NCBI GenBank assembly: GCA_964425755.1 | Contig: CAYRNY010000021.1 | Coordinates: forward strand, 1-64,000 | Origin: CAYRNY01 sp964425755 | GTDB lineage: Bacteria > Chloroflexota > Anaerolineae > Aggregatilineales > Aggregatilineaceae | Reading direction: 5' to 3' | Length of the DNA: 64,000 bases | Part shown: positions 34,893-44,747 of the stretch, piece after piece | How the letters are laid out: each line of letters starts with the position of its first letter | How positions within the stretch are numbered: the first letter of the stretch is position 1 | The notes under the pieces: generated by a model | Seen by the model: only the letters and a program-made list of their open reading frames with translations | What the model was told of the DNA's origin: nothing | The model's database searches: none | Program-made: the position numbers and the translations under genes

Positions 34893-36569
34893 ATGTCTGA
34901 CGAAGAACTCCGAGACTTTTTTAATCTAGACGACGAAAACGGCGAAGACGACGTGCCTTTTGAGGACGAAACGTCTTTCGACGATGAAGTGCCTTTTGAT
35001 GACGCCGGGTTCTTTGACGACACCCCGGAGTTTCCAGAAGACGACATGGGACCGGCGATCGATCCGGAAGAATTCGAATCCATTGCCGGAGAGGACGGCG
35101 GCGGTGTCAGTCGCACGTTTATGATCGTCGCTGCGCTGATCGCTCTGGGCGTGATCGCGATCATCATCCTGATCGTGCTGTTCGCGCTGAGCGGCGAGGA
35201 CGAGCTGACCGACAACCAGAAGACCGCCACCCAGATCGCGGAATACAACGCCACCCAGATCGAAGGCAACAACCGCACGCTCACCGCGCTGGCCGTGATC
35301 GACGCGGCGACCGAAACCGCCGTGTTCAATGCCCAGCAGAGTGCAACGGCTGAGTTTGTCCAGCAGCAGACCCAGCAGGCGCTCAACGAGCAGCAAACTG
35401 CTACCTCCGCCGCCCTGCAAGCCGCGACCCTGACGCTCGAAGCCGAGCAGACCGCGACGGCAGCGGTAGCGGAGGCGACAGCCTCAGCAGCCACCGCCAC
35501 CCAGCGCGCGATCGATTCGCAGGTCATCGTCAGGCTGCGGACCGACGATAACATGGTCCTGGGCGATGTCGGCGTGCGGCTGTACCGCGACGACGGCGAC
35601 GGTCAATTCAACCCCGGAGATCGCCTCATCACGGGGCAGACGAGCGAGGTCGCCCCCAGCGGTGGCGCGCGCGCGCTCGCTTACGGTGAAGTCGGCGAGG
35701 GCACGCTCAGCCTGGGCGAAACGCACGCCTGGACGTTCACCGGCAGCGCGGGCGACGTCGTCAGCATCAGCGCGGAAGCCGCTATCCCGACGCAGATGGA
35801 CACCTTCCTGGAGTTATTCGGGCCGGGCGGCAACCGTCTGACCGGGGATGATGACAGCGGCGAGGTCTCCAATGCCCTGATCGAGTCGTTTGAACTGCCC
35901 GCCGATGGCACGTACACGATCGAGATCAGCAGCATTGCGGGGCAGGGCGACTACCGGTTGCGGCTGAACGTGGCGATTGACGTGCCCGGCGGCGACGAGA
36001 ATGGTGACAGCGCCTACCGCCCGAACCCGGGCGCGGGAATCGTGCTGGTGCGCCAGGGCGCGACGCCCACCCCCGAAGGTGACACGCTGGTCGAAACCCT
36101 GCGCTCGTCGCTGGAAGGCATCGTCGACTTCGGCTCGCTCGAACCGGGCACGTACTGGTTGGAGCTTGAGTTCGACACGCTGCCGCCGGACCTGCAAGCA
36201 CTGCTGCCGCCGGACGAGCCGCTGGTACTGCAGATCATCGTGCCGGAAGAAGGCCCGGTCGGGGATATCGAGTTCGTGCTCCAACTATCCACGCCGACCC
36301 CCGGCCCAACCGAAACCGACACACCGGTCGTCACGCCGACCAGCCCGGTGACAGCCGTACCGGGGGACATCGTCACGCTTACGCCGACCGCTGAAGCCAG
36401 CCCGATCGTGGTGTCGCCCACAGCGCTGCCCGATTCCGGCTTCTTCTCAGACATCGGTGATGGGGCCAGCGATATCGGCGGGACCAGCGGCCTGACCGTG
36501 CTGGCGATCGCCGCCGCCGGGCTGATCGCTGTGGTCGTCATCGCGCGTAAGATGCGCACATCGGGCTAA
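34893..36569 (+). CDS. membrane-anchored PPC-domain protein with LPDSG tail
   Basis: A 558-residue protein. The N-terminus (1-70) is very acidic with FDDE/FDDA repeats and echoes the acidic scaffold. One helix at about 72-97 (MIVAALIALGVIAIIILIVL) exports the rest. Residues 110-205 are an Ala/Thr/Gln coiled-coil-like rod. A SdrD-B-like segment (VGVRLYRDDGDGQFNPGDRL) and a PPC-type beta-sandwich (ETHAWTFTGSAGDVVSISAE to YTIEISSIAGQGDYRLRL) follow. A Thr-Pro linker leads to LPDSGFF, a hydrophobic helix and a basic RKMRTSG end, the layout of a sortase sorting signal with Ser instead of Thr. It probably presents a domain on the cell surface. GGAGGGAAGAG precedes the ATG. Confidence 0.8.
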   Translation: MSDEELRDFFNLDDENGEDDVPFEDETSFDDEVPFDDAGFFDDTPEFPEDDMGPAIDPEEFESIAGEDGGGVSRTFMIVAALIALGVIAIIILIVLFALSGEDELTDNQKTATQIAEYNATQIEGNNRTLTALAVIDAATETAVFNAQQSATAEFVQQQTQQALNEQQTATSAALQAATLTLEAEQTATAAVAEATASAATATQRAIDSQVIVRLRTDDNMVLGDVGVRLYRDDGDGQFNPGDRLITGQTSEVAPSGGARALAYGEVGEGTLSLGETHAWTFTGSAGDVVSISAEAAIPTQMDTFLELFGPGGNRLTGDDDSGEVSNALIESFELPADGTYTIEISSIAGQGDYRLRLNVAIDVPGGDENGDSAYRPNPGAGIVLVRQGATPTPEGDTLVETLRSSLEGIVDFGSLEPGTYWLELEFDTLPPDLQALLPPDEPLVLQIIVPEEGPVGDIEFVLQLSTPTPGPTETDTPVVTPTSPVTAVPGDIVTLTPTAEASPIVVSPTALPDSGFFSDIGDGASDIGGTSGLTVLAIAAAGLIAVVVIARKMRTSG

Positions 36570-36756
36570 GCTCGCGCAATGCCGATCGCATAACCGCACC
36601 GGACGGACACGGTGTCCATCCTCTCGCTGCATACGATCCGCCTCGACCGGGGGCGATAGCGCATCACCGGCTTGCCGGTACGCCGTCGCCCCCTCTGTAA
36701 GTATGCCCGGCAGCGACCGCCGGATTATTCGCAGGCTGACCAAACGACGCTCGACC

Positions 36757-38169
36757 ATGACGCTACATGCTGACACGCACCTGACCCCTTACCGCCCGCG
36801 CGATGTCGCGGCCCTGCTGGACTTGCTCGCTACCGGGCAAGCCGTTGCCGTGGTAGGCCTGAGCAACTTCGGTAAATCGACGCTGCTGCGGCAGATGATC
36901 GATCCCGCCGTTGCTGCCGAATACGAGCGCCTGACCGGACGCCCGGCGCTGTTCGTCTACGTGGACTGCAACCGCATGCTGCAACTGTCCGCGCAGGGTT
37001 TCTACGAGGCGATCCTCCGCGCGCTGCTGGAAACGCTGACCAGCACACCGCCGGACTGCGCCCCGCTGTGCGAGCAGATCGAGGCGCACTACCGCAACGT
37101 GATCGAGTCGCGCAGCGATTTCGCGATCCCGCTGGCTTTCAACGACGCGATCATCACGCTGCTGGAGGATGACCGCACACAACGCGACGCGATCCTGCTG
37201 TTGGACGAGTTCGACACGATCCTGACCGGGCTTGACGAGCGCGTGTTTCTCAATCTGCGCGCGCTGAAGGATAAATACGGCAACCGCCTGAACTACGTCA
37301 GCGCCACGCTCAAACCGCTGTCGAACATCGGCGGCGGCGACGACCTGGACGAGTTTCTCGAGTTGTTCGCCACCAACAAGCTGCACCTCAAACCGCTGGA
37401 CAACGCTGCCGCGACCGCGCTCGCCGCTGAGATCTTTGAGCAGGCGTCGGACTCGCTCGACCCGCACGAGCGCGACTTTATCCTGGCCCAGGCAGGCGGT
37501 CACCCGGGGTTGATCCAGGCGGTGGCACACGTGGTGATGGAGATCGAATCCGGCGCGCCGGCAACCTACACCGCGCAGGCGCTTGATGTCGCCAGCGACG
37601 TGCTGCAAAATCACCGCCTGGTGCGGACCGAACTCAGCAAGCTGTGGAAGCAACTGCTGCCCGCCGAACAAGAGAGCGCGATCTTGGCCGCCTCACGCGG
37701 GCCGGCGGCGCTGACCAACCGCCAGCGCAGCGACCTGTTACAACGCGGATTGCTGGTGCGCGGCGATGGCGGGCTGCGCCTGTTTAGCCGTCTGTTCGCG
37801 CATTACGCGCGGCGGCAGGGGCTGCTTTACCAGGATGTGCCCGATGGCGTGTGGATCGATATCGACGCCGGGACCGTGTGGGTCAACGGGCGAGCCATCG
37901 AAGCGTTGACCGATCTCGAATACCGGCTGCTGCTGTTGCTCTACGGGCGCATGGGCAAGATCTGCGACAAGTACCAGATCGTCGAATCGGTCTGGGGCCA
38001 GGACTACCTGGGCGACGTGGACGACGCGCGCATCGAGAAGCTGGTCAGCCGCCTGCGTGCCAAGCTGGAACCGGACCCGTCACATCCGCAGTTCATCACG
38101 ACGGTGCGCGGGCGCGGCTACAGACTGATCCAGGCAAAGGGCATGCCCGAGCAGCAAAACGACCGGTGA
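36757..38169 (+). CDS. AAA-type ATPase fused to OmpR-type winged-helix DNA-binding domain
   Basis: A 470-residue cytosolic protein. The P-loop is GLSNFGKS (Gly34 to Ser41) and Walker B is AILLLDEFDT (Asp150, Glu151), with an arginine-containing and helical lid section up to about 340. The C-terminal 100 residues are a trans_reg_C winged helix (LTDLEYRLLLLLYGRMGKIC ... VSRLRAKLEPDP ... TTVRGRGYRL) as in OmpR-family regulators, but there is no receiver domain. It therefore senses by ATP binding or an unknown ligand and acts on DNA. ATG 36757 is chosen since the frame upstream reads as basic leader without protein features. Located between the surface cluster and the giant kinase; either could be its target. 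Confidence 0.85.
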   Translation: MTLHADTHLTPYRPRDVAALLDLLATGQAVAVVGLSNFGKSTLLRQMIDPAVAAEYERLTGRPALFVYVDCNRMLQLSAQGFYEAILRALLETLTSTPPDCAPLCEQIEAHYRNVIESRSDFAIPLAFNDAIITLLEDDRTQRDAILLLDEFDTILTGLDERVFLNLRALKDKYGNRLNYVSATLKPLSNIGGGDDLDEFLELFATNKLHLKPLDNAAATALAAEIFEQASDSLDPHERDFILAQAGGHPGLIQAVAHVVMEIESGAPATYTAQALDVASDVLQNHRLVRTELSKLWKQLLPAEQESAILAASRGPAALTNRQRSDLLQRGLLVRGDGGLRLFSRLFAHYARRQGLLYQDVPDGVWIDIDAGTVWVNGRAIEALTDLEYRLLLLLYGRMGKICDKYQIVESVWGQDYLGDVDDARIEKLVSRLRAKLEPDPSHPQFITTVRGRGYRLIQAKGMPEQQNDR

Positions 38170-38366
38170 CTGCCCGCACCCGGCATCGTGATCCGGCACG
38201 CGACAGCCTGCGTGTCACATGCCATATATCCGCTGTCCCCTGCACCTCGCCGGCAACGCCGCCGCCCCCATCGCGTGCGGACAGGGGTACACACGAGCGA
38301 AAAGGTCCGGCACGTCGCTGACCGAACCGGAACGGTTCGCCGCGCCTAGACGCTAGGATGAATCCG

Positions 38367-38382
38367 GTATAGTCGCTATACT
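38367..38382 (+). promoter_or_regulatory. palindrome/-10 upstream of the multi-GAF kinase
   Basis: GTATAG and CTATAC (38367-38372, 38376-38381) form a 6-bp inverted repeat with a TCG centre, and TATACT (38377-38382) is a probable -10 box, 51 bases before the kinase ATG. As at flp, the dyad overlaps the promoter and may be an operator. Confidence 0.4.
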
Positions 38383-38432
38383 TAGGGCACCCGTGCGCCG
38401 CCCGTCCCGTACATCCGAGTGACTGCCGAGCC

Positions 38433-41400
38433 ATGATCTATGTAGTGCTTATTCCAATTAGCCTTTATGTCGCGCTGGCAGCGCTGGCCCTGAGCCGTCG
38501 CCCGCGCAGCATCCTGAACCCGGTCCTGGCGCTGTACGCGATCATGGCGGCCCTGGCGAGCAGCGCCTACCTCGTGCTGGGCACAACCACCGCCCCGGAA
38601 AGCGCCCGTATCGCCGGGCTGATCGCGGTGTTGAGTTCCGGCGTGGCGTATATGGTGCTGCTGCCGCTCGTGCTATTGGGCCTCTATTTCGAGGCGTGGC
38701 TGGCGATCCACCGCCGTGGCGTGCTGATCGCTGCCGCCGCGAGCAGCGCCCTGGTCGCCGGGGCGGTGCTGGTGTGGCAGCACGTCAGCGCGCTGCCGCT
38801 CGTCACGCAGATCGGCGCGCACGACTGGATACACTGGATATTGGCGGAAACCTACCGCTTGCCCCCGCAGGCGATCGCCGTGATGCTCGCCAGCCAGGTT
38901 CCGGGCGTGCTGGTGATCGCAGTGGCCCTGCGCCAGCGCCGCCTGCCGCCCTGGCGCGGCGCGCTCCCGCTGACGCTGGTGAACGTATCGAGCGTGCTGC
39001 TGCCGCTGCTCGCGCCACTGGCCGGGGCGTCGTGGATCGTCGTCCTTACCGCGCTGGGATACGTCCCACCGGTGACGCTCTACGCCGCCATGCTGCTGCT
39101 CCGTGCGACGCGCCAGAGTGCGCTCGAAGCGCGGATCGGTGACGCACTGCCGCGCCACCATGACGGGCTGGCCGTGCTGGACGCATCGCACCGCGTGGTG
39201 TGGTATAACGCCGACTTCGCGCGTTGGCTGCCCCGGGCATCCAGCAACATCACGCCGCAGCCGGTCCACGAACTGCTGCACGGCACGCTGTTACAGGCCC
39301 CGTTACAGGCGTTGCTCGCCTCGCCGGACACGCAAACCGAGTGCGCGTGGACCGAAAACGGCGCGGCGATCGTGCTGCGGCTGGACCTGCACCCGCTGGA
39401 CCGTGTGCGCGACGTGCCGGGCGCGCAGTTGCTCGCGATCCGCGACATCACCACAAACCGTGACGTGCCAAGCCCGCACGCCCAACGCGCGGAGTTGCTC
39501 GCCCTGAGCGCGATCAGTGCCGATATCGCGTCCTCGCTGGACACGGAACAGGTGATCACACGGGCGCTGCAGCAAACGCAGGCCGTCGTCGAGGCCGACA
39601 GCGCAGTGATATACCTGCTGGACCGGGACGACCCCACGCGCCTTGTCCGGCGCGGGCAGATCGTCCGCGACCGGCAGCGCGAAGCCACCCCCGAAGCCCC
39701 CGCCGAACTGCCGCTTGAGGGTACGACGGCGGGCTGGATCGTGCAGCACGTCGAGTCGGTCATTATGCCGCGCATCCTGCCGGACGACGATCCCGGCATG
39801 GCTGCGGCACTGCCAGGGATGCAGGCGGGCGCTGCCGTCCCGCTGCTGGCACGCAACCGCGTGATCGGTGTGTTGCAGTTGGGGATGCGCCAGCCGCGAA
39901 ACTTCGACCCGGTGACCATCGCGCTGATCGAGAGCGTCGGGCAGCAGCTTGGCGTCGCGATCGACAACGCGCGCCTGTACGATGCCGAACGCCGCCAGCG
40001 GCACGTCGCCGAGGTGCTGGGTGGGATCGCCCGCATCCTCACCTCGCGTGATTCCGGCGAGACGCTGCACGCCCTGCTTGAGCAGCTCCAGCACCTGATC
40101 GCCTACGAACGCGCGTCGATCCTGCTGCTCACGGAACAGGGCACGCTCAGCGTCGCGGCCCACGCGGGGTTTGGCGGTAGGCCGGGCAATGACGCACTGG
40201 CCGCTATGCGCATCGTCATTAATGACTACCCGCATTTACAGCGCCTGTTCGCGGAGCGCCAGCCGCAGCTTGTGCCCGACACGGCCTGCGATCCAGGCTG
40301 GAAGCCAGGCCCGCACCCGCTCGGTTCGTGGATCGGTGCGCCGCTGGTGCTGCACGACCAGGTGCTCGGCTGCTTGAGCATCGGGCACAGCACGCCGGAC
40401 TACTTCACCGGCGAGCACATGCAGCTTGTCGCGATGTTCGCCGACCAGGCGGTGGTCGCGGTCGAAAACGCGCGCCTGTTCGAAGCCGAACAGCGTCGCC
40501 TGCACAACGCCGAGTTCCTGTACCATGCGTCCCACGACCTGATCAACAGCGCCGATCTTGACGACGCGCTCTACACCGCCCTGACGCATCTCGTCAACAT
40601 CCTTCCCTTCGACCAGGCGCGGATCGGGCTGCTGGACGACACACAAAGCGTCTGGAATATCCGCGTGTCCTACCCCGCCGACTGCCCGCCCCAACGCGGC
40701 AAAGCGCTGCACACGGACGATTACCCGTTGGTGGCCCGGCTGGTCCAGACGTGCGAGACGGTCTATGTGCCGGACACGCGCGACGAGCCATTGTGGACGC
40801 CCGATCCACCGGGCGAGCGCGAGATCCGCACCTGGATCGGCGTGCCGCTGGTCGCGCATGACCGCTTGATCGGGCTGCTGAGTCTCTACAGTTTTGTCCC
40901 GCACCGCTTCACGCCGGAACAGGTGGGCACCGTGCGCCTGTTCGCTAACCTGGCCGCCGCCGTGCTGGAAAACTTCCGCCTGCTGGACGAAGCCAGCCGC
41001 CGCAACCAGACGCTCAGCGCGTTGAACACGGTTCTGGCCGCCAGCAACGAGGCGCTGGCCGCGCGTGACGACGTGCTGCAAGTCTCGCTCGCGCGCGTGC
41101 TGGATGTGCTGGACCTGCCCGGCGGCGCGATTCACCAGCTCGACGAGAGCCGCAAATGGCTGCACCTGCGGGCGGCGGTGGGCCTGCCGGATGACATCCG
41201 CGCCCGGCTTGACCGCGTCCCGGCAGGCGGTAATACCGGCGCGCTGTCGCTGCCCGCGATCCAGGCCGGGGACCGGGACGGCCAAGCATTGGCCTTTGTG
41301 AGCGTGCCCTTGACCGCCAGCGGCCAGACGATCGGGCTGCTGAGCATCCTGGGCGCGGCAGCGCAGCCGGAAAACGACAACCTGCGCGCGCTGCTGGCAA

Positions 41401-43556
41401 GCATCGGGCAGCAACTTGGCGTGGTGATGGACAACGCGATCCTGTTCGAAGCCACCACGCGCCGCGCGGCGCTCTCCACCGACCTGAACCGGCTCAGCCT
41501 GGCGATCAGCGCGCAACTCGACCGCGACACCGTGCTCAAGCTGCTGTGTGACGAGAGCCTCGGTGTGTTTGACGCGCACGGCGCGTATATCTGGCTGGCA
41601 GAAGATGACGCGCTGACCGGGGCGGCGGCCAGCGGGCCGGGCGCGGAAGACTTTAGCAACCAGCGGATCGCGCTGGATGACCCGCACGCGCTGCCCGCCC
41701 GAGTCCTCGAAGAATGGCGCCCGCTCTACGCGCACCACCTCTCTGCCGGCAGCCGCGCGCTGCCCGAGTCGTTCATGGCCGCGACCGGCGCGCGCTCCGC
41801 GCTGGCGATCCCGCTGCTGAAAGCTGACATCCCGCTGGGCGTGTTGATGCTGGTCAACGCCGAGTCGCCGGACGGGTTCGCAAGCTGGCCGCTGGACCAG
41901 ATCAGCGTGCTGGGCGTGCAAGCGGCGCTCGCGATCCAGAACGCGACGTTGTTCGACGAGCTGCGGCGGCGGCTGGACCAGCTCCGGCTGGTGAACGAGG
42001 CCAGCCGCTACGCCACCGCATTACTGAGTCCCAAGCCGCTGCTGGAAGGCGTCACGCGGAAGATCGCCCAGTCGCTGAATTACGAGCTGGTCAGCCTGCT
42101 GGAGGTGGCACCCGGCGCGACCGTGATCCACACGGCGCTTTACCAGGATGCGCCGCTGCCCGACGCGCACATCGAGCCACTGCGCGACACGCTGCTGCAA
42201 CAGGCCGGGCGCGCGGTGCAGCAGGCGGCCCCGGTGCAGGACAACGCCGTTTACCAACTGCCGGACCCATCCGGGGGCGAACGGAGCGCGGTGCACCTGT
42301 GTATGCTGGCGGTCCCGATGATCATCGCTGACGAGGTGACGGGCGTGCTGATGGTCGCGCGGCGGGCGTCCGGCAGCATCACGGGCGAGGACATGGACGT
42401 GCTGCAGCCGCTGGCCGCCCAGCTCGCGATCTCGCTATCCAACGCGCGGCTGTACGAACGCGTGCGCCAGCAGACCGCCGCGCTTGAAGCCCGCGTCGCG
42501 CGGCGCACGGCGGAGATCCGCCGCGAGCAGGAGCGCACAGAGGCGATCCTGCGCTCGGTGGCCGATGCCGTGATCGTAGTCGACCTCAACGCGCAGGTGG
42601 TGCTGACCAACCCCGTCGCGCGGACGCTGTTCGACAAGCACGACCTGGACATGGACCTCGGCGCGCGCGTGCGCGAGCTGGTCGCGCCGATGCTCAACGC
42701 CGAGCACGACCTGCACGACGATCCGACCGAAATTCTGGAAACCGGATCGGTCACACTGCAGGCGAAGGCCGCGCCGGTTGTGGAAGACGACCAGGTCCTC
42801 GGCGCGGTCGTCTTGCTGCGCGATATCACCCGCCTGCGCGAGCTAGACCGCATGAAGGACATGTTCGTCTCCAACGTGTCGCACGAACTGCGCACGCCGA
42901 TCGCCAACCTCAAGCTGTACCTGTCGCTGCTGGAACAAGGCCCTTCGGAGCGCCGCGCCAGGTATCACGAGGTGATGCAGCGCGAGGTCGACCGGTTGGA
43001 ACGCCTGATCAGCGACCTGCTCCAAATCTCGCGCCTGAAGAACGAACGCGCCGAACGCGCCGCCGCCCACGAACCGGTGCAAGTGGACGAGGTGATCGAC
43101 AGCGTGATCGAGGGCAATCTCGCGCTGGCACACAGCCAGAACATCATCCTGCGCCACGAGCGCCAGGTCGCGCCAATGCCCCGCAGCTATGGCAACCCGG
43201 ACCAGATCTTCCGCGCGATCAATAACCTGGTCAGTAATGCGCTGCGTTACACGCCGGAAGGCGGGCGCGTTACCGTACGTAGCCGATCCGTCGACGCGCC
43301 GGGGCAAACACGCCCAGAATGGGTTATTATTGAAGTGGTGGATACCGGCATCGGCATCCCCAAACGTGAAGTGCCGGCGATCTTTGAGCGCTTTTACCGG
43401 GGCAGCAACGTCAGCCCCACGATCTCCGGGACCGGGCTGGGGCTGGCTATCGTCAAGGAGATCGTGGATTTGCACGGCGGCATGCTCGACGTTCAAAGCG
43501 AAGAGGGACGCGGCAGCACCTTCCGGATCGCGCTTCCGGTTTACGACGACACGTGA
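38433..43556 (+). CDS. multi-GAF membrane sensor histidine kinase
   Basis: A 1707-residue sensor kinase. About seven membrane helices occupy residues 1-230, then a PAS domain (about 240-345), then repeated GAF domains over roughly 355-1350; I count six from repeated openings (LARNRVIGVLQLGM, VLHDQVLGCLSIG, VAHDRLIGLLSLYSF, and ASGQTIGLLSILG, PLGVLMLVNAE, DEVTGVLMVARR). A second PAS lies near 1370-1465. HisKA carries His1484 in SNVSHELRTPIANL, and the HATPase has NLVSNALRYTPEGG, VVDTGIGIP and GTGLGLAIVKEIV. Such proteins integrate several small-molecule or light signals. It is followed 30 bases later by its probable partner regulator. The length is extreme for the family. Confidence 0.92.
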   Translation: MIYVVLIPISLYVALAALALSRRPRSILNPVLALYAIMAALASSAYLVLGTTTAPESARIAGLIAVLSSGVAYMVLLPLVLLGLYFEAWLAIHRRGVLIAAAASSALVAGAVLVWQHVSALPLVTQIGAHDWIHWILAETYRLPPQAIAVMLASQVPGVLVIAVALRQRRLPPWRGALPLTLVNVSSVLLPLLAPLAGASWIVVLTALGYVPPVTLYAAMLLLRATRQSALEARIGDALPRHHDGLAVLDASHRVVWYNADFARWLPRASSNITPQPVHELLHGTLLQAPLQALLASPDTQTECAWTENGAAIVLRLDLHPLDRVRDVPGAQLLAIRDITTNRDVPSPHAQRAELLALSAISADIASSLDTEQVITRALQQTQAVVEADSAVIYLLDRDDPTRLVRRGQIVRDRQREATPEAPAELPLEGTTAGWIVQHVESVIMPRILPDDDPGMAAALPGMQAGAAVPLLARNRVIGVLQLGMRQPRNFDPVTIALIESVGQQLGVAIDNARLYDAERRQRHVAEVLGGIARILTSRDSGETLHALLEQLQHLIAYERASILLLTEQGTLSVAAHAGFGGRPGNDALAAMRIVINDYPHLQRLFAERQPQLVPDTACDPGWKPGPHPLGSWIGAPLVLHDQVLGCLSIGHSTPDYFTGEHMQLVAMFADQAVVAVENARLFEAEQRRLHNAEFLYHASHDLINSADLDDALYTALTHLVNILPFDQARIGLLDDTQSVWNIRVSYPADCPPQRGKALHTDDYPLVARLVQTCETVYVPDTRDEPLWTPDPPGEREIRTWIGVPLVAHDRLIGLLSLYSFVPHRFTPEQVGTVRLFANLAAAVLENFRLLDEASRRNQTLSALNTVLAASNEALAARDDVLQVSLARVLDVLDLPGGAIHQLDESRKWLHLRAAVGLPDDIRARLDRVPAGGNTGALSLPAIQAGDRDGQALAFVSVPLTASGQTIGLLSILGAAAQPENDNLRALLASIGQQLGVVMDNAILFEATTRRAALSTDLNRLSLAISAQLDRDTVLKLLCDESLGVFDAHGAYIWLAEDDALTGAAASGPGAEDFSNQRIALDDPHALPARVLEEWRPLYAHHLSAGSRALPESFMAATGARSALAIPLLKADIPLGVLMLVNAESPDGFASWPLDQISVLGVQAALAIQNATLFDELRRRLDQLRLVNEASRYATALLSPKPLLEGVTRKIAQSLNYELVSLLEVAPGATVIHTALYQDAPLPDAHIEPLRDTLLQQAGRAVQQAAPVQDNAVYQLPDPSGGERSAVHLCMLAVPMIIADEVTGVLMVARRASGSITGEDMDVLQPLAAQLAISLSNARLYERVRQQTAALEARVARRTAEIRREQERTEAILRSVADAVIVVDLNAQVVLTNPVARTLFDKHDLDMDLGARVRELVAPMLNAEHDLHDDPTEILETGSVTLQAKAAPVVEDDQVLGAVVLLRDITRLRELDRMKDMFVSNVSHELRTPIANLKLYLSLLEQGPSERRARYHEVMQREVDRLERLISDLLQISRLKNERAERAAAHEPVQVDEVIDSVIEGNLALAHSQNIILRHERQVAPMPRSYGNPDQIFRAINNLVSNALRYTPEGGRVTVRSRSVDAPGQTRPEWVIIEVVDTGIGIPKREVPAIFERFYRGSNVSPTISGTGLGLAIVKEIVDLHGGMLDVQSEEGRGSTFRIALPVYDDT

Positions 43557-43586
43557 CCACAGACAGGCTTGGTGGAGACGGCATAA

Positions 43587-44747
43587 ATGAGCACTAAGGG
43601 TAGAATCCTCATCGTAGAAGACGATCTGCACTTAATGGAAGGCATCCGCGAAATCCTGGACATTCACGGCTACGACGTGCTGACCGCGACCAACGGCGAG
43701 GAAGGCCTGGCGCTGCTGCAAGACCAGCCCGAACCCCCGGACCTGATCCTCTCCGACATCATGATGCCGCACATGAACGGGTACCAGTTCTTCCAGGCCG
43801 TGCGCGAACAGCAGCGCTGGACCCAGACGCAGTTCGTCTTCCTGACCGCAAAAGGCGAGCGTGACGATATCATGTACGGCAAGGGCCTGGGGACCGATGA
43901 TTACGTGGTCAAGCCCTTCGACGCCGAAGACCTGCTCACGACCATCGACGCCAAGCTGCGCCGTCGCCGCCAGCTTGACCAGTTCCTCGAACACGAGATC
44001 GCCGAACTCAAGCGCAAGGTCCTGACGATCATCAATCACGAGATGCGCACGCCACTGACGTATGTCGTCGCTTACTCCGACATGCTCAACCGCGATGCCG
44101 AAGAGCTGACCGTCGAGGACATGCGCGCGTTCCTGCGCGGGATCAATGCCGGGGCGAACCGGCTGCGGCGTATGGTCGAGAACTTTATCCTGCTGGTCGA
44201 GCTGCAAACCGGCGAAGCTCAGCGCACGTATGAATGGCGCAGCGACACGCTGACCAACTATCACGCCCTGTTGTATGTTGTCGAAGGCAAGTATCGCGAC
44301 GTCGCGGAAGAAAAAGACGTGACGATCGCGCTTGAGATCGCCGACGATCTCCCGCCGGTCAGAGCCGACAGGGAATACCTGAGCGCGGCGATCGAATGCC
44401 TGCTCGACAACGCGCTCAAGTTCTCCAAAGAACCCGGCCTGACCGTCACGCTGCAGGCGTACCGTGAAGGCAACCACGTCTGCATCAGCGTGATCGACCA
44501 GGGGCGCGGCATCCCGGAAGAGGAACTGCAACACATCTTCGAGGCGTTCTACCAGATCGACCGCGACCAATACGAGGATCAGGGCGCAGGTTCCGGGCTG
44601 GCGATCGTGGATGGGGTGGTGCGGTTGCACAGCGGTCACATGTCGGTGGAGAGCACGTTTGGCAAGGGCAGCACGTTCACGATTCACCTGCCGCTCCAGC
44701 GCCGCGACACCAACAATGTGTCCGGCGAAGCACCCGCCGCGCCGTAA
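43587..44747 (+). CDS. REC-HisKA-HATPase hybrid (receiver first)
   Basis: A 386-residue cytosolic protein. The receiver is N-terminal: acidic pair Glu11-Asp12, phosphoacceptor Asp57 in LILSDIMMP, and Lys in VVKPF. A kinase core follows: His151 in TIINHEMRTPLTYV, and an ATPase with LLDNALKFSKEPG, VIDQGRGIPEEEL and GAGSGLAIVDGVVRLH. There is no output DNA-binding domain. Placed right after the giant kinase it would receive its phosphate and itself act as a kinase in a relay, though no separate HPt protein or final regulator is adjacent. Confidence 0.9.
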   Translation: MSTKGRILIVEDDLHLMEGIREILDIHGYDVLTATNGEEGLALLQDQPEPPDLILSDIMMPHMNGYQFFQAVREQQRWTQTQFVFLTAKGERDDIMYGKGLGTDDYVVKPFDAEDLLTTIDAKLRRRRQLDQFLEHEIAELKRKVLTIINHEMRTPLTYVVAYSDMLNRDAEELTVEDMRAFLRGINAGANRLRRMVENFILLVELQTGEAQRTYEWRSDTLTNYHALLYVVEGKYRDVAEEKDVTIALEIADDLPPVRADREYLSAAIECLLDNALKFSKEPGLTVTLQAYREGNHVCISVIDQGRGIPEEELQHIFEAFYQIDRDQYEDQGAGSGLAIVDGVVRLHSGHMSVESTFGKGSTFTIHLPLQRRDTNNVSGEAPAAP

